The notes beneath the pieces are model-generated. The model saw only the letters and a program-made list of their open reading frames with translations, had not been told where the DNA came from and did no database searches. Shown piece after piece: positions 1-8,721 of a DNA stretch of 64,000 bases. This DNA is from Pseudomonas silesiensis (lineage in GTDB: Bacteria > Pseudomonadota > Gammaproteobacteria > Pseudomonadales > Pseudomonadaceae), in the NCBI RefSeq assembly GCF_001661075.1, contig NZ_CP014870.1, positions 5,027,703 to 5,091,702 of the forward strand. The letters run 5' to 3'. The position numbers were made by a program, and so were the translations under genes. Positions within the stretch are counted from its first letter, which is position 1, and each line of letters begins with the position of its first letter.

Positions 1-62
1 AGGGAGGAGAAGGGACAAAGCCCGATTCTGACTGTTGACGCAGTACAGATCCGTGGGAGATT

Positions 63-188
63 TCGCCCCTCCTCCTTTCACTCAAGCGCCGATAAAGAAT
101 GCATCAGGCTAAGACCGACGATAGGAACAAGCCTGCGCCCCTGGGTGAGCCCTTCAAGTGTTCAAAACCATATCTCGGGGGAATTTCA
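63..188 (+). ncRNA. IS110 5' non-coding segment, possible bridge RNA
   Basis: About 125 non-coding bases separate the left subterminal repeat from the recombinase start, while only about 20 separate the recombinase stop from the right repeat. IS110-group elements are known to encode a structured guide ('bridge') RNA in the longer non-coding end. Position is the only evidence; I did not establish a fold or the target- and donor-binding loops. Confidence 0.35.
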
Positions 189-1136
189 ATGGCAATGCCA
201 GTTTCTGTCCTGATGCCAATCGTTGGCGTCGATGTCGCCAAGAATGAGTTGGTGATCTTTCAAGCTGAGCTGGATCTGCTTGAGACGATTCCCAACAACA
301 AGACGGCGATCAAGCAATGGCTGAAGGGCTTGCCAGGGGCTGTCGAAGTCGCCATTGAGTCCACCAATATCTATCACTTAGAGTTTGCCGATCTGGCCCA
401 TGAGGCCGGCTGCACGATCTACATGGTGGATGGCTATGAGCTGAGCCATTACCGCAAAGGCGTGAAAATTCGTGCGAAGACCGATGCGCTGGATGCCAAA
501 TTGCTCGCTCGCTACCTGAAGAACGAACACGAAGAGTTGCATCCATGGATCCCGCCTTCCCCCCTGTATCGCAGGCTTTTGAGTCTTTTTCGCCGTCGTT
601 CTGCATTGGTTCAGGCCCGAGTTGGCTTGGTGCAAAGCTGGTCGAATGAACCGCTCCTCAAAACAGCCTTTGCCGCGCAAGTAGCATCAATGCAGAAGCT
701 TGAGGTGCTGGTTGAAAAGATGATCAATGATCACTTGAAAGAGGCTGGCTTACTCGCTCAGTTAAAGCGCTGCATGAAAGTTGAAGGGATCGGATTTCTG
801 ACGGGCGCTCGCCTGATCGCGGCATTTCAACGAGGCGACTTCAGAAACGCGGACGCATTCATCGCTTTTCTAGGAATGGATTTGCGAGTCTCGAAATCAG
901 GACAGAAAGACGGTCGAAGGAGCTTGACCAAACGTGGAGATCCCGAGGCACGCCGACTTCTGCACAACGCGGCCATGTCGGCCAGCCGTACGTCAACCTG
1001 GAACGGGTTTTACCAGGAGCAAAGGGATCGAGGATTCAGTACCACGCAAGCGCTGGTGATACTGGCTCGCAAACTCGCTCGAATCGTATTCGCCCTGCTG
1101 AAAGGGCAGAGCGAATACCAACCGAAAGCAGGTTGA
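189..1136 (+). CDS. IS110-family transposase (DEDD recombinase)
   Basis: A 315-residue recombinase that would excise and integrate the surrounding IS. The N-terminal RuvC-like DEDD domain begins with GVDVAK (Asp15) and continues through AIEST and KTDALDAK, carrying acidic catalytic residues. The C-terminal transposase_20 domain starts near residue 195 at GIGFLTGARL and includes the Ser-containing SKSGQKDGRR segment. I chose the ATG at 189 because a GGGGGA ribosome site lies about 8 bases upstream and homologous proteins begin close to the GVDVAK motif; an in-frame ATG at 99 would add 30 residues unlike the family. The gene looks intact, so the element may be active. Confidence 0.9.
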   Translation: MAMPVSVLMPIVGVDVAKNELVIFQAELDLLETIPNNKTAIKQWLKGLPGAVEVAIESTNIYHLEFADLAHEAGCTIYMVDGYELSHYRKGVKIRAKTDALDAKLLARYLKNEHEELHPWIPPSPLYRRLLSLFRRRSALVQARVGLVQSWSNEPLLKTAFAAQVASMQKLEVLVEKMINDHLKEAGLLAQLKRCMKVEGIGFLTGARLIAAFQRGDFRNADAFIAFLGMDLRVSKSGQKDGRRSLTKRGDPEARRLLHNAAMSASRTSTWNGFYQEQRDRGFSTTQALVILARKLARIVFALLKGQSEYQPKAG

Positions 1137-1196
1137 GGCTTCCCCTCAACCATAGAATCTCCCACATTGGAGTTGTGTTGTTTTACAGATCGCGGA

Positions 1197-2200
1197 TCAG
1201 TAGCTGTTGGCCCCCATCCGGCACGCAATCTCGAACGCTTGGCGGATCGCCCCGACATTCGCCTTACCCTGCCCCGCGATGTCGAACGCAGTGCCGTGGG
1301 CCGGTGTAGTGATCGGGATCGGCAACCCGCCCTGCACCGTCACGCCACGGGAGAAACCCATCAGCTGATCGCGATCTGCCCCTGGTCGTGATACATGGTC
1401 ACCACCGCGTCGAAGGCGCTGGCGTCACCTTGCACCTTGAGGAAAATCGTATCGCCGGGATACGGTCCTTCAGCCGCAATCCCCAGCGCCTGAGCCGAGC
1501 GAACAGCCGGGCCGATGATGTCCAGCTCTTCGCGGCCGAACGAGCCGTTGTCTCCGTTGTGTGGATTCAACCCACACACACCGATGCGCGGTTTCTCCAG
1601 GCCGTTGCGCTTGAGCGCCGTGTCGATCAGCTGGATCGCTTCCACTACCCGCGCCTGGGTGAGCATGCCCGGCACATCGGCCAGGGCGACGTGGGACGTC
1701 ACCCGGGAAGTCCAGAGGTTGTCGAGCACGTTGAATTCGCAGAACGGCCCGTGGAAATCCAGCAGCTCGGCGAACCAGTGCAGTTCGTCGCTATGGGCCA
1801 TGCCGGCCATGTGTAATGAGGTCTTGTTGAGCGGCCCGAACAGCACCGCGTCGGTAGCGCCGGCCTCGGTCAGGCGCAAGGCTTTTTCCAGGGTGTCGAG
1901 ACTGTAGCGGCCACCGATCACACTGGCTTCACTGCGCGCAAATTCGCCAATGGTGTCGCCACGAAAGTCATAGAACAGCGGCGTGTCATCGAGAAAATCC
2001 AACTGGTCCAGAGACTCCACCCGACGATACGGAAACTCTGTCCCGGCGATGCGCATGCCGCGGCGCAATTCCGCCTCGTCGGCAATCAGAATCACATTGG
2101 CCTGCCTGCGCACGTCGGGCTCGCCGAGCAGGCGGGCGATCAGTTCCGGGCCGATGCCCGCCGGGTCGCCCAGGACCATGGCGATGGTTGTCTTGTTCAT
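1197..2200 (-). pseudogene. PdxA-like 4-phospho-hydroxyacid dehydrogenase, frameshifted
   Basis: PdxA-family proteins are NAD-dependent, metal-binding dehydrogenases/decarboxylases; paralogs outside B6 synthesis act on sugar-acid phosphates or diols. The first 279 codons read well: GDPAGIGPE near the start, then LNPHNGDNG and MYHDQGQ. After GQIAI the frame hits TGA at 1361-1363. Restoring one base near 1366 (AGCTG should be AAGCTG) recovers the normal C-terminus, LMGFSRG then GLPIPITTPAHGTAFD, to a stop at 1197-1199. The loss of one A is therefore a clear frameshift, either a real mutation or a sequencing error. The start overlaps the amidohydrolase stop by ATGA, so the two are cotranscribed. 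An IS110 element lies immediately downstream. Confidence 0.85.
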
Positions 2201-3153
2201 GCTTCACTCCTCAAGGGTTCTGGCCGTGTCCGGTCAATGGCGCCAGGCTCGCAACGATAAACCCGCTGCGCGTTGCTGTAGAACAGTTGCTCCTGATCGG
2301 CCAGCGGCAGATCGGCAACGATGGATTTGAAACCGGTGTAAATGTCATTGAATGAGCCGCACAGGCCGTCCACTGGAAAGTTGCTGGCGAACATCACTCG
2401 ACCGGGACCGTACATCGCGATCACTTCGCGCACGATCCAGGCATTGTCTTTGGCGCGCCATACCTGGCCGCGCTGACCAAGGCCGGAGATTTTCACCTGC
2501 ACGTTCGGCCATTCGGCCAGCCGCGCCATCGCCAGTCGCCAACCTGCCAGCCCCTCGGCACTGCGATCACTTGGCAACCCGGCATGGTTGAGAATCAGCG
2601 TAGTGCCGGGAAAGTCCCTGGCAAGCCGTTCGGCTTCGTGCAGGTTCCACCAGGGTGTCTGCAAATCGAAATGCAGCCCCAATCCTTGCAGTGCAGCGTA
2701 ACTGCGCCGCCAATGCTCGTCGCTCATCAGGCTGCGCACATGGCCTACCTGCGCAAGCGCGGTCGGGCCACCGGGTTTGTGGCGAACGCTGCGCACGCAC
2801 TTGTAACTCGCTTGCTCGGTCATGACCGCGATGGCGTCGGGATGGTCCAGCCAGGCTTGCGCCACGATTGCATTCGGTACGCCGTAACGGGCGGCCAGTT
2901 GCTCGATGAAGCGGGTTTCGCCGATCGGGTCTTGCGGGTTCCATTCGGTCTCGATGTACACCGTCTTCACGACGTCATGACGACCGGCATCGGCGAAGTA
3001 ATCCTCGGGAAAATAGCGACGCTTGAGCGCACTGTAGTCACCGTAGCGAAACGGGATGCTGGCCTCGGGCGCCAACCAGGGATGGTCATTGATCGACGGA
3101 TCCCAGAAGTGATGATGGGCGTCGATGATCGGCCCACTCCACAGCTCACCCAT
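2197..3153 (-). CDS. Amidohydrolase (COG3618-type lactonase family)
   Basis: A predicted TIM-barrel metal-dependent hydrolase of 318 residues. The metal-binding DAHHHFWD motif lies near residue 11, and the C-terminal FASNFPVD holds the conserved aspartate. COG3618 members include L-fuconolactonase and other lactone hydrolases. I chose the ATG at 3153, which begins MGELWSGPIIDAHHH as family members do; the longer frame to 3222 has no family-like sequence. It is the first gene of a two-gene unit with the PdxA-like gene and diverges from the TTT transporter, which suggests it hydrolyses an imported lactone or cyclic acid. The actual substrate is unknown. Confidence 0.8.
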   Translation of the reverse strand: MGELWSGPIIDAHHHFWDPSINDHPWLAPEASIPFRYGDYSALKRRYFPEDYFADAGRHDVVKTVYIETEWNPQDPIGETRFIEQLAARYGVPNAIVAQAWLDHPDAIAVMTEQASYKCVRSVRHKPGGPTALAQVGHVRSLMSDEHWRRSYAALQGLGLHFDLQTPWWNLHEAERLARDFPGTTLILNHAGLPSDRSAEGLAGWRLAMARLAEWPNVQVKISGLGQRGQVWRAKDNAWIVREVIAMYGPGRVMFASNFPVDGLCGSFNDIYTGFKSIVADLPLADQEQLFYSNAQRVYRCEPGAIDRTRPEPLRSEA

Positions 3154-3242
3154 AAGGCACCTCGTTGAGGTTAATGATCGGTACTGACGAGCACTATCGA
3201 AGGCACAGTGATAACCGTCCAATCAAAACTTGAAATAAGGCG

Positions 3243-3257
3243 ATAGCCTTGGGTTAT
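3243..3257. promoter_or_regulatory. LysR-type operator dyad 1
   Basis: The 15-base dyad ATAGCC-TTG-GGTTAT fits the T-N11-A pattern of LysR-type operators. It lies about 90 bases upstream of the amidohydrolase start. The same dyad consensus, ATARCC-N3-GGYTAT, recurs at 3372-3386, and a LysR gene is in the same cluster. Confidence 0.6.
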
Positions 3258-3371
3258 GTCAAACCCTGATTTCAGGTGGCTTGCGGGGTATTGCGCCTAT
3301 GCCGACTTTCCACTCAAATGGCTCTGGCGCGGGACTCCTGGCGAGACAGGCGATTTAGATCGTGGCGACCT

Positions 3372-3386
3372 ATAACCCCAGGCTAT
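3372..3386. promoter_or_regulatory. LysR-type operator dyad 2
   Basis: ATAACC-CCA-GGCTAT is a second copy of the dyad, in the opposite sense to the first, about 118 bases upstream of tctC. Two matching dyads between divergent operons suggest shared control. The rest of the 3154-3503 gap holds no gene I can see. Confidence 0.6.
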
Positions 3387-3503
3387 CGGCGTATGTATTG
3401 TTTTGACTAGACGCGCAGGCACTGTCTTCCCACACTCACTCCAGGCTTGCAGCTTTCACCACCGACAAGTCATTTATAACAACTACAAAAACGAGGCCCT
3501 TCC

Positions 3504-4517
3504 ATGCGAAATGCATTCGTCCGTCGCACGTCCCGTCTGGCTCTTGGTTGCACACTGGTCGCAGCAGGGATCCTCCCGGCTCTGGCTCACGCCTGGCAAC
3601 CGGACAAGAACGTCGAAATCGTCGTCGCCGGTGGCCCCGGTGGCGGTACCGACCAGCTCGGTCGCCTGATCCAGTCGATCATCACCACTCACAAGTTCCT
3701 CGACGTCAACACCATCGTCCTGAACAAAGGCGGCGGCAATGGCGCCGAAGCCTTTCTCGACCTGAAAATGAACAAGGGCGATCCGGAAAAACTGGTGATC
3801 GGCACCAACAACATCTACCTGTTGCCGCTGGTGTCCAAGCTCGGTTATCAATGGCAGGAACTGACCCCGGTAGCGGCCGTGGCCGAGGATGACTTCATTC
3901 TCTGGAGCTACAAAGGCGCACCGTGGAAAGATGCCAAGGGCTTCTACGAAGCCGCCAAGGCCGACCCGTCGAAACTGCGCATGGGCGGCAGCCAGTCCAA
4001 GGATGTCGACCAGACCCTGACCCTGCTGTTGAACCAGACCAACAACAGCAAACTGGTGTACATCCCGTTCAAGAGCGGCAGTGAAGCCGCGACCCAACTG
4101 GCCGGCAAGCACATCGCCGCCAACGTCAACAATCCCAGCGAAAGCATCAGCCAATGGCGTGGCGACCAGGTCGAGCCGCTCTGCGTGTTCAGTAAGGAGC
4201 GCATGAGTTATACCGAGAAAGTCGCCGGCGAAAAATCCTGGGCCGACGTTCCGACCTGCCATGAACAGGGCCTGGGCATCGATCAGTACCGCTTCCCGCG
4301 CACCGTGTTCATGCCCGGCGAAGTCACCGCCGAACAGCGCGCGTTCTATGTCGAGTTGATGCGTAAAGTCACCGAGACCCCGGAGTTCAAGGCCTACGTC
4401 AAGCAGAACGCGCTGGTGCCGACTTTCCTCGAAGGCGAGCCACTGACAGCCTACATCGAAAAAGACACCGCACGCGTTACCCCGGTGTTCAAAGAAGCCG
4501 GCTGGCTGAAAAACTGA
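3504..4517 (+). CDS. tctC: Tripartite tricarboxylate transporter substrate-binding protein
   Basis: Periplasmic solute receptor of the TctC/Bug family, 337 residues, which captures a carboxylate for the TctAB membrane complex. The N-terminus has an Arg-rich start, a hydrophobic core (LALGCTLVAAGILPALAHA) and a plausible cleavage site before WQPDKN. The family segment VAGGPGGGTDQLGR follows near residue 50, where the two loops contact the ligand carboxylate. The gene is first in tctC-tctB-tctA-lysR, the usual order for this transporter class. Its divergence from the lactonase and PdxA-like genes suggests the ligand is the substrate of that pathway. Which acid is bound cannot be told from sequence. 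Confidence 0.9.
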   Translation: MRNAFVRRTSRLALGCTLVAAGILPALAHAWQPDKNVEIVVAGGPGGGTDQLGRLIQSIITTHKFLDVNTIVLNKGGGNGAEAFLDLKMNKGDPEKLVIGTNNIYLLPLVSKLGYQWQELTPVAAVAEDDFILWSYKGAPWKDAKGFYEAAKADPSKLRMGGSQSKDVDQTLTLLLNQTNNSKLVYIPFKSGSEAATQLAGKHIAANVNNPSESISQWRGDQVEPLCVFSKERMSYTEKVAGEKSWADVPTCHEQGLGIDQYRFPRTVFMPGEVTAEQRAFYVELMRKVTETPEFKAYVKQNALVPTFLEGEPLTAYIEKDTARVTPVFKEAGWLKN

Positions 4518-4570
4518 GTTGACCGCGGCCGTCCGCCTGCGCACGGCCGCCACCTGCTGGAGGTGCTTTC

Positions 4571-5104
4571 ATGTCCCAATCTTCGGATTCACCGGCGCTG
4601 GTCGGTACCCGCTGGGTCGAACTCGGTCTGACACTCTTCACCACGCTGATCGGCGTGGTGGTGATGTACGGCAGCGTCGAACAGGGTATCGGCTGGGGCG
4701 ATTCCGGCCCCGAGCCGGGTTACTTCCCCTTTTACATCGGCCTGCTGTTAAGCGCCGCGAGTGTAGGCAACGGCGTATTGACCCTGGTGCGCTGGAAAGC
4801 GCTAAGCATCTCATTCGTCAGCCGCAGTGCGTTCAGGCAAGTGCTGTCGGTGTTCATCCCGATTGCGCTGTTCGTGGCGGCCATGCCGTTCACCGGTATT
4901 TACGTGGCCTCGGCCTGCTTCATCGCCTGGTTCATGTGGCATGACAAAACCCGCGTCAAACCCTATGGCAAGTTGATGATCGCTTCTATATCCCTCGGTG
5001 CAGTCCTCGCCAGCTACCTGATTTTCGCACTGTGGTTCAAGGTCCCGCTGGATGCCGGCCCTGTAGGCGACTGGATTGCCCTGGCCGGGAGACATTTCAA
5101 ATGA
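4571..5104 (+). CDS. tctB: Tripartite tricarboxylate transporter small membrane subunit
   Basis: The 177-residue TctB subunit, an integral inner-membrane protein with about four hydrophobic segments (near residues 18-38, 50-70, 90-115 and 135-155). The conserved G-x-G-D-S-G-P-E-P-G-Y-F-P stretch lies near residue 40. It pairs with TctA to form the translocation unit. A GGAGGTGC ribosome site precedes the ATG. The stop overlaps the tctA start by four bases (ATGA), indicating coupled translation. Confidence 0.9.
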   Translation: MSQSSDSPALVGTRWVELGLTLFTTLIGVVVMYGSVEQGIGWGDSGPEPGYFPFYIGLLLSAASVGNGVLTLVRWKALSISFVSRSAFRQVLSVFIPIALFVAAMPFTGIYVASACFIAWFMWHDKTRVKPYGKLMIASISLGAVLASYLIFALWFKVPLDAGPVGDWIALAGRHFK

Positions 5105-6630
5105 GCGAGTTCGATTCCCTGCTGCAAGGCATGAACCTGATCCTGACCCCCGGCCATATCGGCCTGATGGTGATCGGCGTGCTGCTGGGCATTCTGGTCG
5201 GCGTATTGCCCGGCCTCGGCGCCCCCAATGGCGTGGCGTTGCTGCTGCCGCTGACGTTCACCATGTCGCCGGTGTCGGCGATCATCCTGTTGTCGTGCAT
5301 GTATTGGGGCGCGCTGTTCGGCGGCTCGATCACCTCGATCCTGTTCAACATACCCGGTGAGCCCTCATCGGTGGCGACCACCTTCGATGGCTACCCGATG
5401 GCCCGCGAAGGCCGCGCCGCCGAAGCGCTGACCGCGGCCTTCAGCTCGGCGCTGATCGGTGCGCTGGCCGGGGTATTGTTGCTGACGTTCCTGTCGACGC
5501 GGATTGCCGAATTCGCCATGTCCTTCAGTTCGCCGGAGTTCTTCGCGGTGTACCTGTTGGCGTTCTGCACCTTCATCGGCATGAGCAAGAACCCGCCGCT
5601 GAAAACCGTGGTGGCGATGATGATCGGTTTCGCCATGGCCGCAGTCGGCATGGACACGGTCTCGGGCAACCTGCGCCTGACCTTCGACCAGCCGACCCTG
5701 ATGACCGGCATCAGCTTCGAAGTGGCGGTCATCGGCCTGTTCGGCATTGGCGAAATCCTTTGCACGGTCGAGGAAGGCCTGGTGTTCCGCGGCGAGCATG
5801 CGCGCATCACCCCGATGGTCATCCTGCGTACCTGGGCCAAATTGCCCCGTTACTGGTGGACCATTGTGCGCAGCACCCTGGTCGGCTGCTGGATGGGCAT
5901 CACCCCTGGCGGGCCGACAGCTGCATCCTTCATGAGCTACAGCCTGGCGCGACGTTTTTCAAAGAACCGCGAGAACTTCGGCAAGGGTGAACTCGAAGGT
6001 GTGATCGCCCCGGAAACCGCCGACCATGCGGCCGGGACCAGCGCGCTGCTGCCGATGTTGACCCTGGGCATTCCGGGTTCGGCCACCGCCGCCGTGATGC
6101 TCGGCGGGTTGATGATCTGGGGCCTGCACCCTGGCCCGACGCTGTTCGTCGAGCAACATGACTTCGTCTGGGGCCTGATCGCGAGCATGTACCTGGGCAA
6201 CGTGGTGAGTCTGATCGTGGTGCTGGCCACCGTGCCGCTGTTCGCGTCGATCCTGCGCATTCCGTTCTCGATCATTGCACCGATCATCATCATGGTCTGC
6301 GCCATCGGGGCCTACTCGGTGCACAACTCGTTCTTCGACGTGGTATTGATGCTCGGCTTCGGTGCGCTGGGTTATCTGTTCAAGAAACTCGGTTACCCGA
6401 TCGCACCGCTGGTTCTGGCCGCGGTACTGGGGGACAAGGCCGAAGATGCTTTCCGTCAGTCGATGCTGTTCTCCGACGGTCACATCGGGATCTTCTGGTC
6501 GAACCCGTTGGTGGGCGGCCTGACCACGGCAGCGCTGCTGATGCTGTTCTGGCCACTGATTTCCAAAGCGCTGCAAACCCTGATGGGCCTGCGCAAACCC
6601 CAGCTCGCCAAGCCAAAATCGGTGCTGTGA
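5101..6630 (+). CDS. tctA: Tripartite tricarboxylate transporter large permease
   Basis: The 509-residue TctA permease with about 11-12 membrane segments. It carries the family glycine-rich motif GVLPGLGAPNGVALLLPLTF near residue 35 and a second, PGSATAAVMLGG, in the middle; these internally repeated halves form the transport path. I chose the ATG at 5101 because it overlaps the tctB stop and gives the family N-terminus MSEFDSLLQG. It acts with TctB in the inner membrane and takes ligand from TctC by a cation-driven mechanism. Confidence 0.93.
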   Translation: MSEFDSLLQGMNLILTPGHIGLMVIGVLLGILVGVLPGLGAPNGVALLLPLTFTMSPVSAIILLSCMYWGALFGGSITSILFNIPGEPSSVATTFDGYPMAREGRAAEALTAAFSSALIGALAGVLLLTFLSTRIAEFAMSFSSPEFFAVYLLAFCTFIGMSKNPPLKTVVAMMIGFAMAAVGMDTVSGNLRLTFDQPTLMTGISFEVAVIGLFGIGEILCTVEEGLVFRGEHARITPMVILRTWAKLPRYWWTIVRSTLVGCWMGITPGGPTAASFMSYSLARRFSKNRENFGKGELEGVIAPETADHAAGTSALLPMLTLGIPGSATAAVMLGGLMIWGLHPGPTLFVEQHDFVWGLIASMYLGNVVSLIVVLATVPLFASILRIPFSIIAPIIIMVCAIGAYSVHNSFFDVVLMLGFGALGYLFKKLGYPIAPLVLAAVLGDKAEDAFRQSMLFSDGHIGIFWSNPLVGGLTTAALLMLFWPLISKALQTLMGLRKPQLAKPKSVL

Positions 6631-6648
6631 TACAGCAATGCTGGCAAC

Positions 6649-6669
6649 GCCTGACATTTGTTGTCAGGC
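6649..6669 (+). terminator. Hairpin between tctA and lysR
   Basis: A perfect 8-bp stem, GCCTGACA with TGTCAGGC, and a 5-base loop sit 18 bases past the tctA stop. The only T-run (CTTTTT) comes about 13 bases later, so this may be a weak terminator or mRNA-stabilising hairpin that lowers expression of the downstream regulator. Confidence 0.45.
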
Positions 6670-6699
6670 TTGCCGCAGTCCTTTTTCGCGAGCGCGGCC

Positions 6700-7644
6700 A
6701 TGACCCGAATTCCCGTTGCCAATGTGATCCACAGTCGCCTGCGTCTGCGCCAGCTACGGCTGATGCTGGCGTTGCAGGAATTCGGCTCGTTGCGCCGGGC
6801 CGCCGACCACATCGGCATGACCCAACCGGCAGCGACCAAGATGCTGCACGAAGCCGAGGACCTGCTGGGTGTGGAGCTCTTCGAGCGGCTGCCCCGGGGC
6901 ATGCGCTCCACCCCGTTCGGAGAAACCGTCACCTATTACGCACGCATGGTGTTCGCCGAACTCAGCGGCATGCGTGAAGAGCTGGTCGCACTCGAATCTG
7001 GCAACCTGGGCCGGGTTGCGGTCGGCGCAATTCCGGCGCTGGCTTCAGGGTTGTTGACCCGCACCATTGCCACGTTGAAACAAAGTCATCCACGGTTATC
7101 CATGAGCATCCAGGTCGACACCAGCGACGTACTGGTGCAGGCGCTGTTGCAGGATCAACTGGATATCGTGCTGGGGCGGATTCCGGCGGGTGCGCGGGCC
7201 GAGGAATTACTGTTCGACAGCTTGGGTGAAGAAGCGCTCTGCGTGATTGCCGGTGCGCAAAATCCCCTGGCGAAAGAAAAGCAATTGAGTTGGGCGGAAC
7301 TGCAGAACATGACATGGGTGCTGCAGCAGCATCCAAGCCCGATGCGCGCGATCATCAATCAGGTGTTCCACAACGCGCGGGTCGACATCCCCAGCAGCAT
7401 TGTCGAAACCACCTCGATCATGACCTTGCTGTCATTGATTCAGCAGACCGACATGCTCGGCGTAACACCGGTGTCGGTGGTCGAGGACTATCCGGGCCGT
7501 GATCTGCTGGCCGTGTTGCCGATCAAGTTCGAAGCCCGGTTGCCGCCCTATGGGCTGATCACCCGGCGTCATCGCATTCAGTCGTCGGCGATGCAGGCGT
7601 TCATGAATTCAGTGCGGGCGGAACATGCGCGGGTGTTGGCGTAG
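6700..7644 (+). CDS. LysR-family regulator of the TTT cluster
   Basis: A 314-residue LTTR. The winged helix-turn-helix lies near residues 15-75 (LRLMLALQEFGSLRRAADHIGMTQPAATKML), and the effector-binding domain extends from about 95 to the end. It resembles the GbpR/PcaQ-like branch often found at the ends of TTT operons. I chose the ATG at 6700, which puts the HTH at the usual distance from the start. It probably controls the divergent promoters at 3154-3503 through the two ATARCC-N3-GGYTAT dyads. Its TAG stop is formed by the first bases of a REP element (GTAGGAGCG), so the native C-terminus may have been altered by that insertion. Confidence 0.87.
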   Translation: MTRIPVANVIHSRLRLRQLRLMLALQEFGSLRRAADHIGMTQPAATKMLHEAEDLLGVELFERLPRGMRSTPFGETVTYYARMVFAELSGMREELVALESGNLGRVAVGAIPALASGLLTRTIATLKQSHPRLSMSIQVDTSDVLVQALLQDQLDIVLGRIPAGARAEELLFDSLGEEALCVIAGAQNPLAKEKQLSWAELQNMTWVLQQHPSPMRAIINQVFHNARVDIPSSIVETTSIMTLLSLIQQTDMLGVTPVSVVEDYPGRDLLAVLPIKFEARLPPYGLITRRHRIQSSAMQAFMNSVRAEHARVLA

Positions 7645-7757
7645 GAGCGAGCTTGCTCCGGGCGGCGTTCCGACGAAAATTTCAAGGGCGACGCTCTGAT
7701 TCAGGAATTACGCGTCATCGTTAACGTCCATCGCGAGCAAGCTCGCTCCTACAGGGG
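7641..7757. repeat. REP pair (inverted)
   Basis: Two inverted REP arms, GTAGGAGCGAGCTTGCTCC at the left and its variant ending CTCGCTCCTAC at the right, surround a short spacer. The left arm overlaps the stop codon of the LysR gene. Such pairs form mRNA hairpins and are scattered by REP-associated transposases; none is encoded in this window. Confidence 0.85.
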
Positions 7758-7782
7758 ACCGTGTTTGATTCGGGAATATGCA

Positions 7783-8721
7783 TCAACCAAACAACCAATA
7801 CCCCAACAACGTCAAGACAACGACCGCCAATACTGGCCGCATTACGCGGTATGCCTTGGGGTTACGACGCTTCCACTGTCTGATCCCGCCACTGAACCTG
7901 TCACCGAAGTGCTTGGTCCGGGCATAGGCCTGGTTGATCCCGCCAACCCGTTCGTCATCCAGGTTCTGCGGTGCGGTGGCGCGGCCCAGAAAGCCACTGA
8001 CCCAACGGTTGATACGGGTCATGAAGCGGTTACTCAGCGGACGTTCGACATCGCAGAACAGGATGACCCGGGGCATTTGCGTTTCGTTCTTGACCCAGTG
8101 CACATACGTCTCGTCGAACATCACGTCCTCGCCATCACGCCAGGCGTAAATCTGACCATCGACGAAAATGCGGCAGTCGTCGGAGTTAGGCGTCGACAGC
8201 CCCAAGTGATAACGCAGGGAGCCGGCAAACGGGTCGCGGTGCGGGTTGAGGTGACTGCCGCCCGGCAGCAAGGCAAACATGGCGCCTTTGACGATGGGAA
8301 TGCCACTGAGCAGGGCCACGGTTTTCGGGCACAGGGTTTGTGCCGAGGGCAGCGGTTTGTCATACCACTTGAGATAGAAACGCTTCCAGCCCTTCTTGAA
8401 GAACGAGCCGAACCCCGCATCGTTGTTCTTCTTGGCAGCCCGGATGTAACCCTCGTCGAACAGGTGCATCGCTTCGTCGCGGATGACTTCCCAGTTGTCC
8501 TTGAGTACATCCAGTTCGGGGAATTTTCTGCGGTCCAGATAGGGTCTGGACGGCACGCTGGAGAACAGGTACATCAAGGCGTTATAGGGGGCAAACAGCG
8601 CCGAGTGGTTGACGAACTGACGCAGGACCGGCAACCGCGCCTTGCCGCGCAAATGCACATAAAGAGTACTGCCCAGAAACAGCAGCAACAGCGACGCCTT
8701 CGCGGCAAGGGAAAAGGTCAT
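7783..8721 (-). CDS. lpxO: LpxO-like aspartyl/asparaginyl beta-hydroxylase
   Basis: A 312-residue Fe(II)/2-oxoglutarate dioxygenase, similar to LpxO, which 2-hydroxylates acyl chains of lipid A. The N-terminal hydrophobic segment (LAAKASLLLLFLGSTLYV) and the C-terminal one (VLAVVVLTLLGYWLF) would anchor it in the inner membrane. The catalytic core includes HLNPHRDPF (His-x-Asp iron ligands) and FDETYVHWVKN (third His). I chose the ATG at 8721 rather than an upstream one at 8817, as MTFSLAAK fits known LpxO starts. Pseudomonads often have two paralogs, so the paralog number is not assigned. Confidence 0.85.
   Translation of the reverse strand: MTFSLAAKASLLLLFLGSTLYVHLRGKARLPVLRQFVNHSALFAPYNALMYLFSSVPSRPYLDRRKFPELDVLKDNWEVIRDEAMHLFDEGYIRAAKKNNDAGFGSFFKKGWKRFYLKWYDKPLPSAQTLCPKTVALLSGIPIVKGAMFALLPGGSHLNPHRDPFAGSLRYHLGLSTPNSDDCRIFVDGQIYAWRDGEDVMFDETYVHWVKNETQMPRVILFCDVERPLSNRFMTRINRWVSGFLGRATAPQNLDDERVGGINQAYARTKHFGDRFSGGIRQWKRRNPKAYRVMRPVLAVVVLTLLGYWLFG

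Larger units (their letters stand above)
44..1191 (+). mobile_element. IS110-family insertion sequence
   Basis: The element holds one DEDD recombinase gene. A 10-bp inverted repeat, GTGGGAGATT, lies at 53-62 and as its complement at 1156-1165, just inside the likely ends. The octamer TACAGATC occurs on both outer sides, at 44-51 and 1184-1191, and I take it as the approximate boundaries. Exact ends are uncertain because IS110 elements lack ordinary terminal repeats and target duplications. The right end lies only a few bases beyond the stop codon of the pdxA-like gene. Confidence 0.7.
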
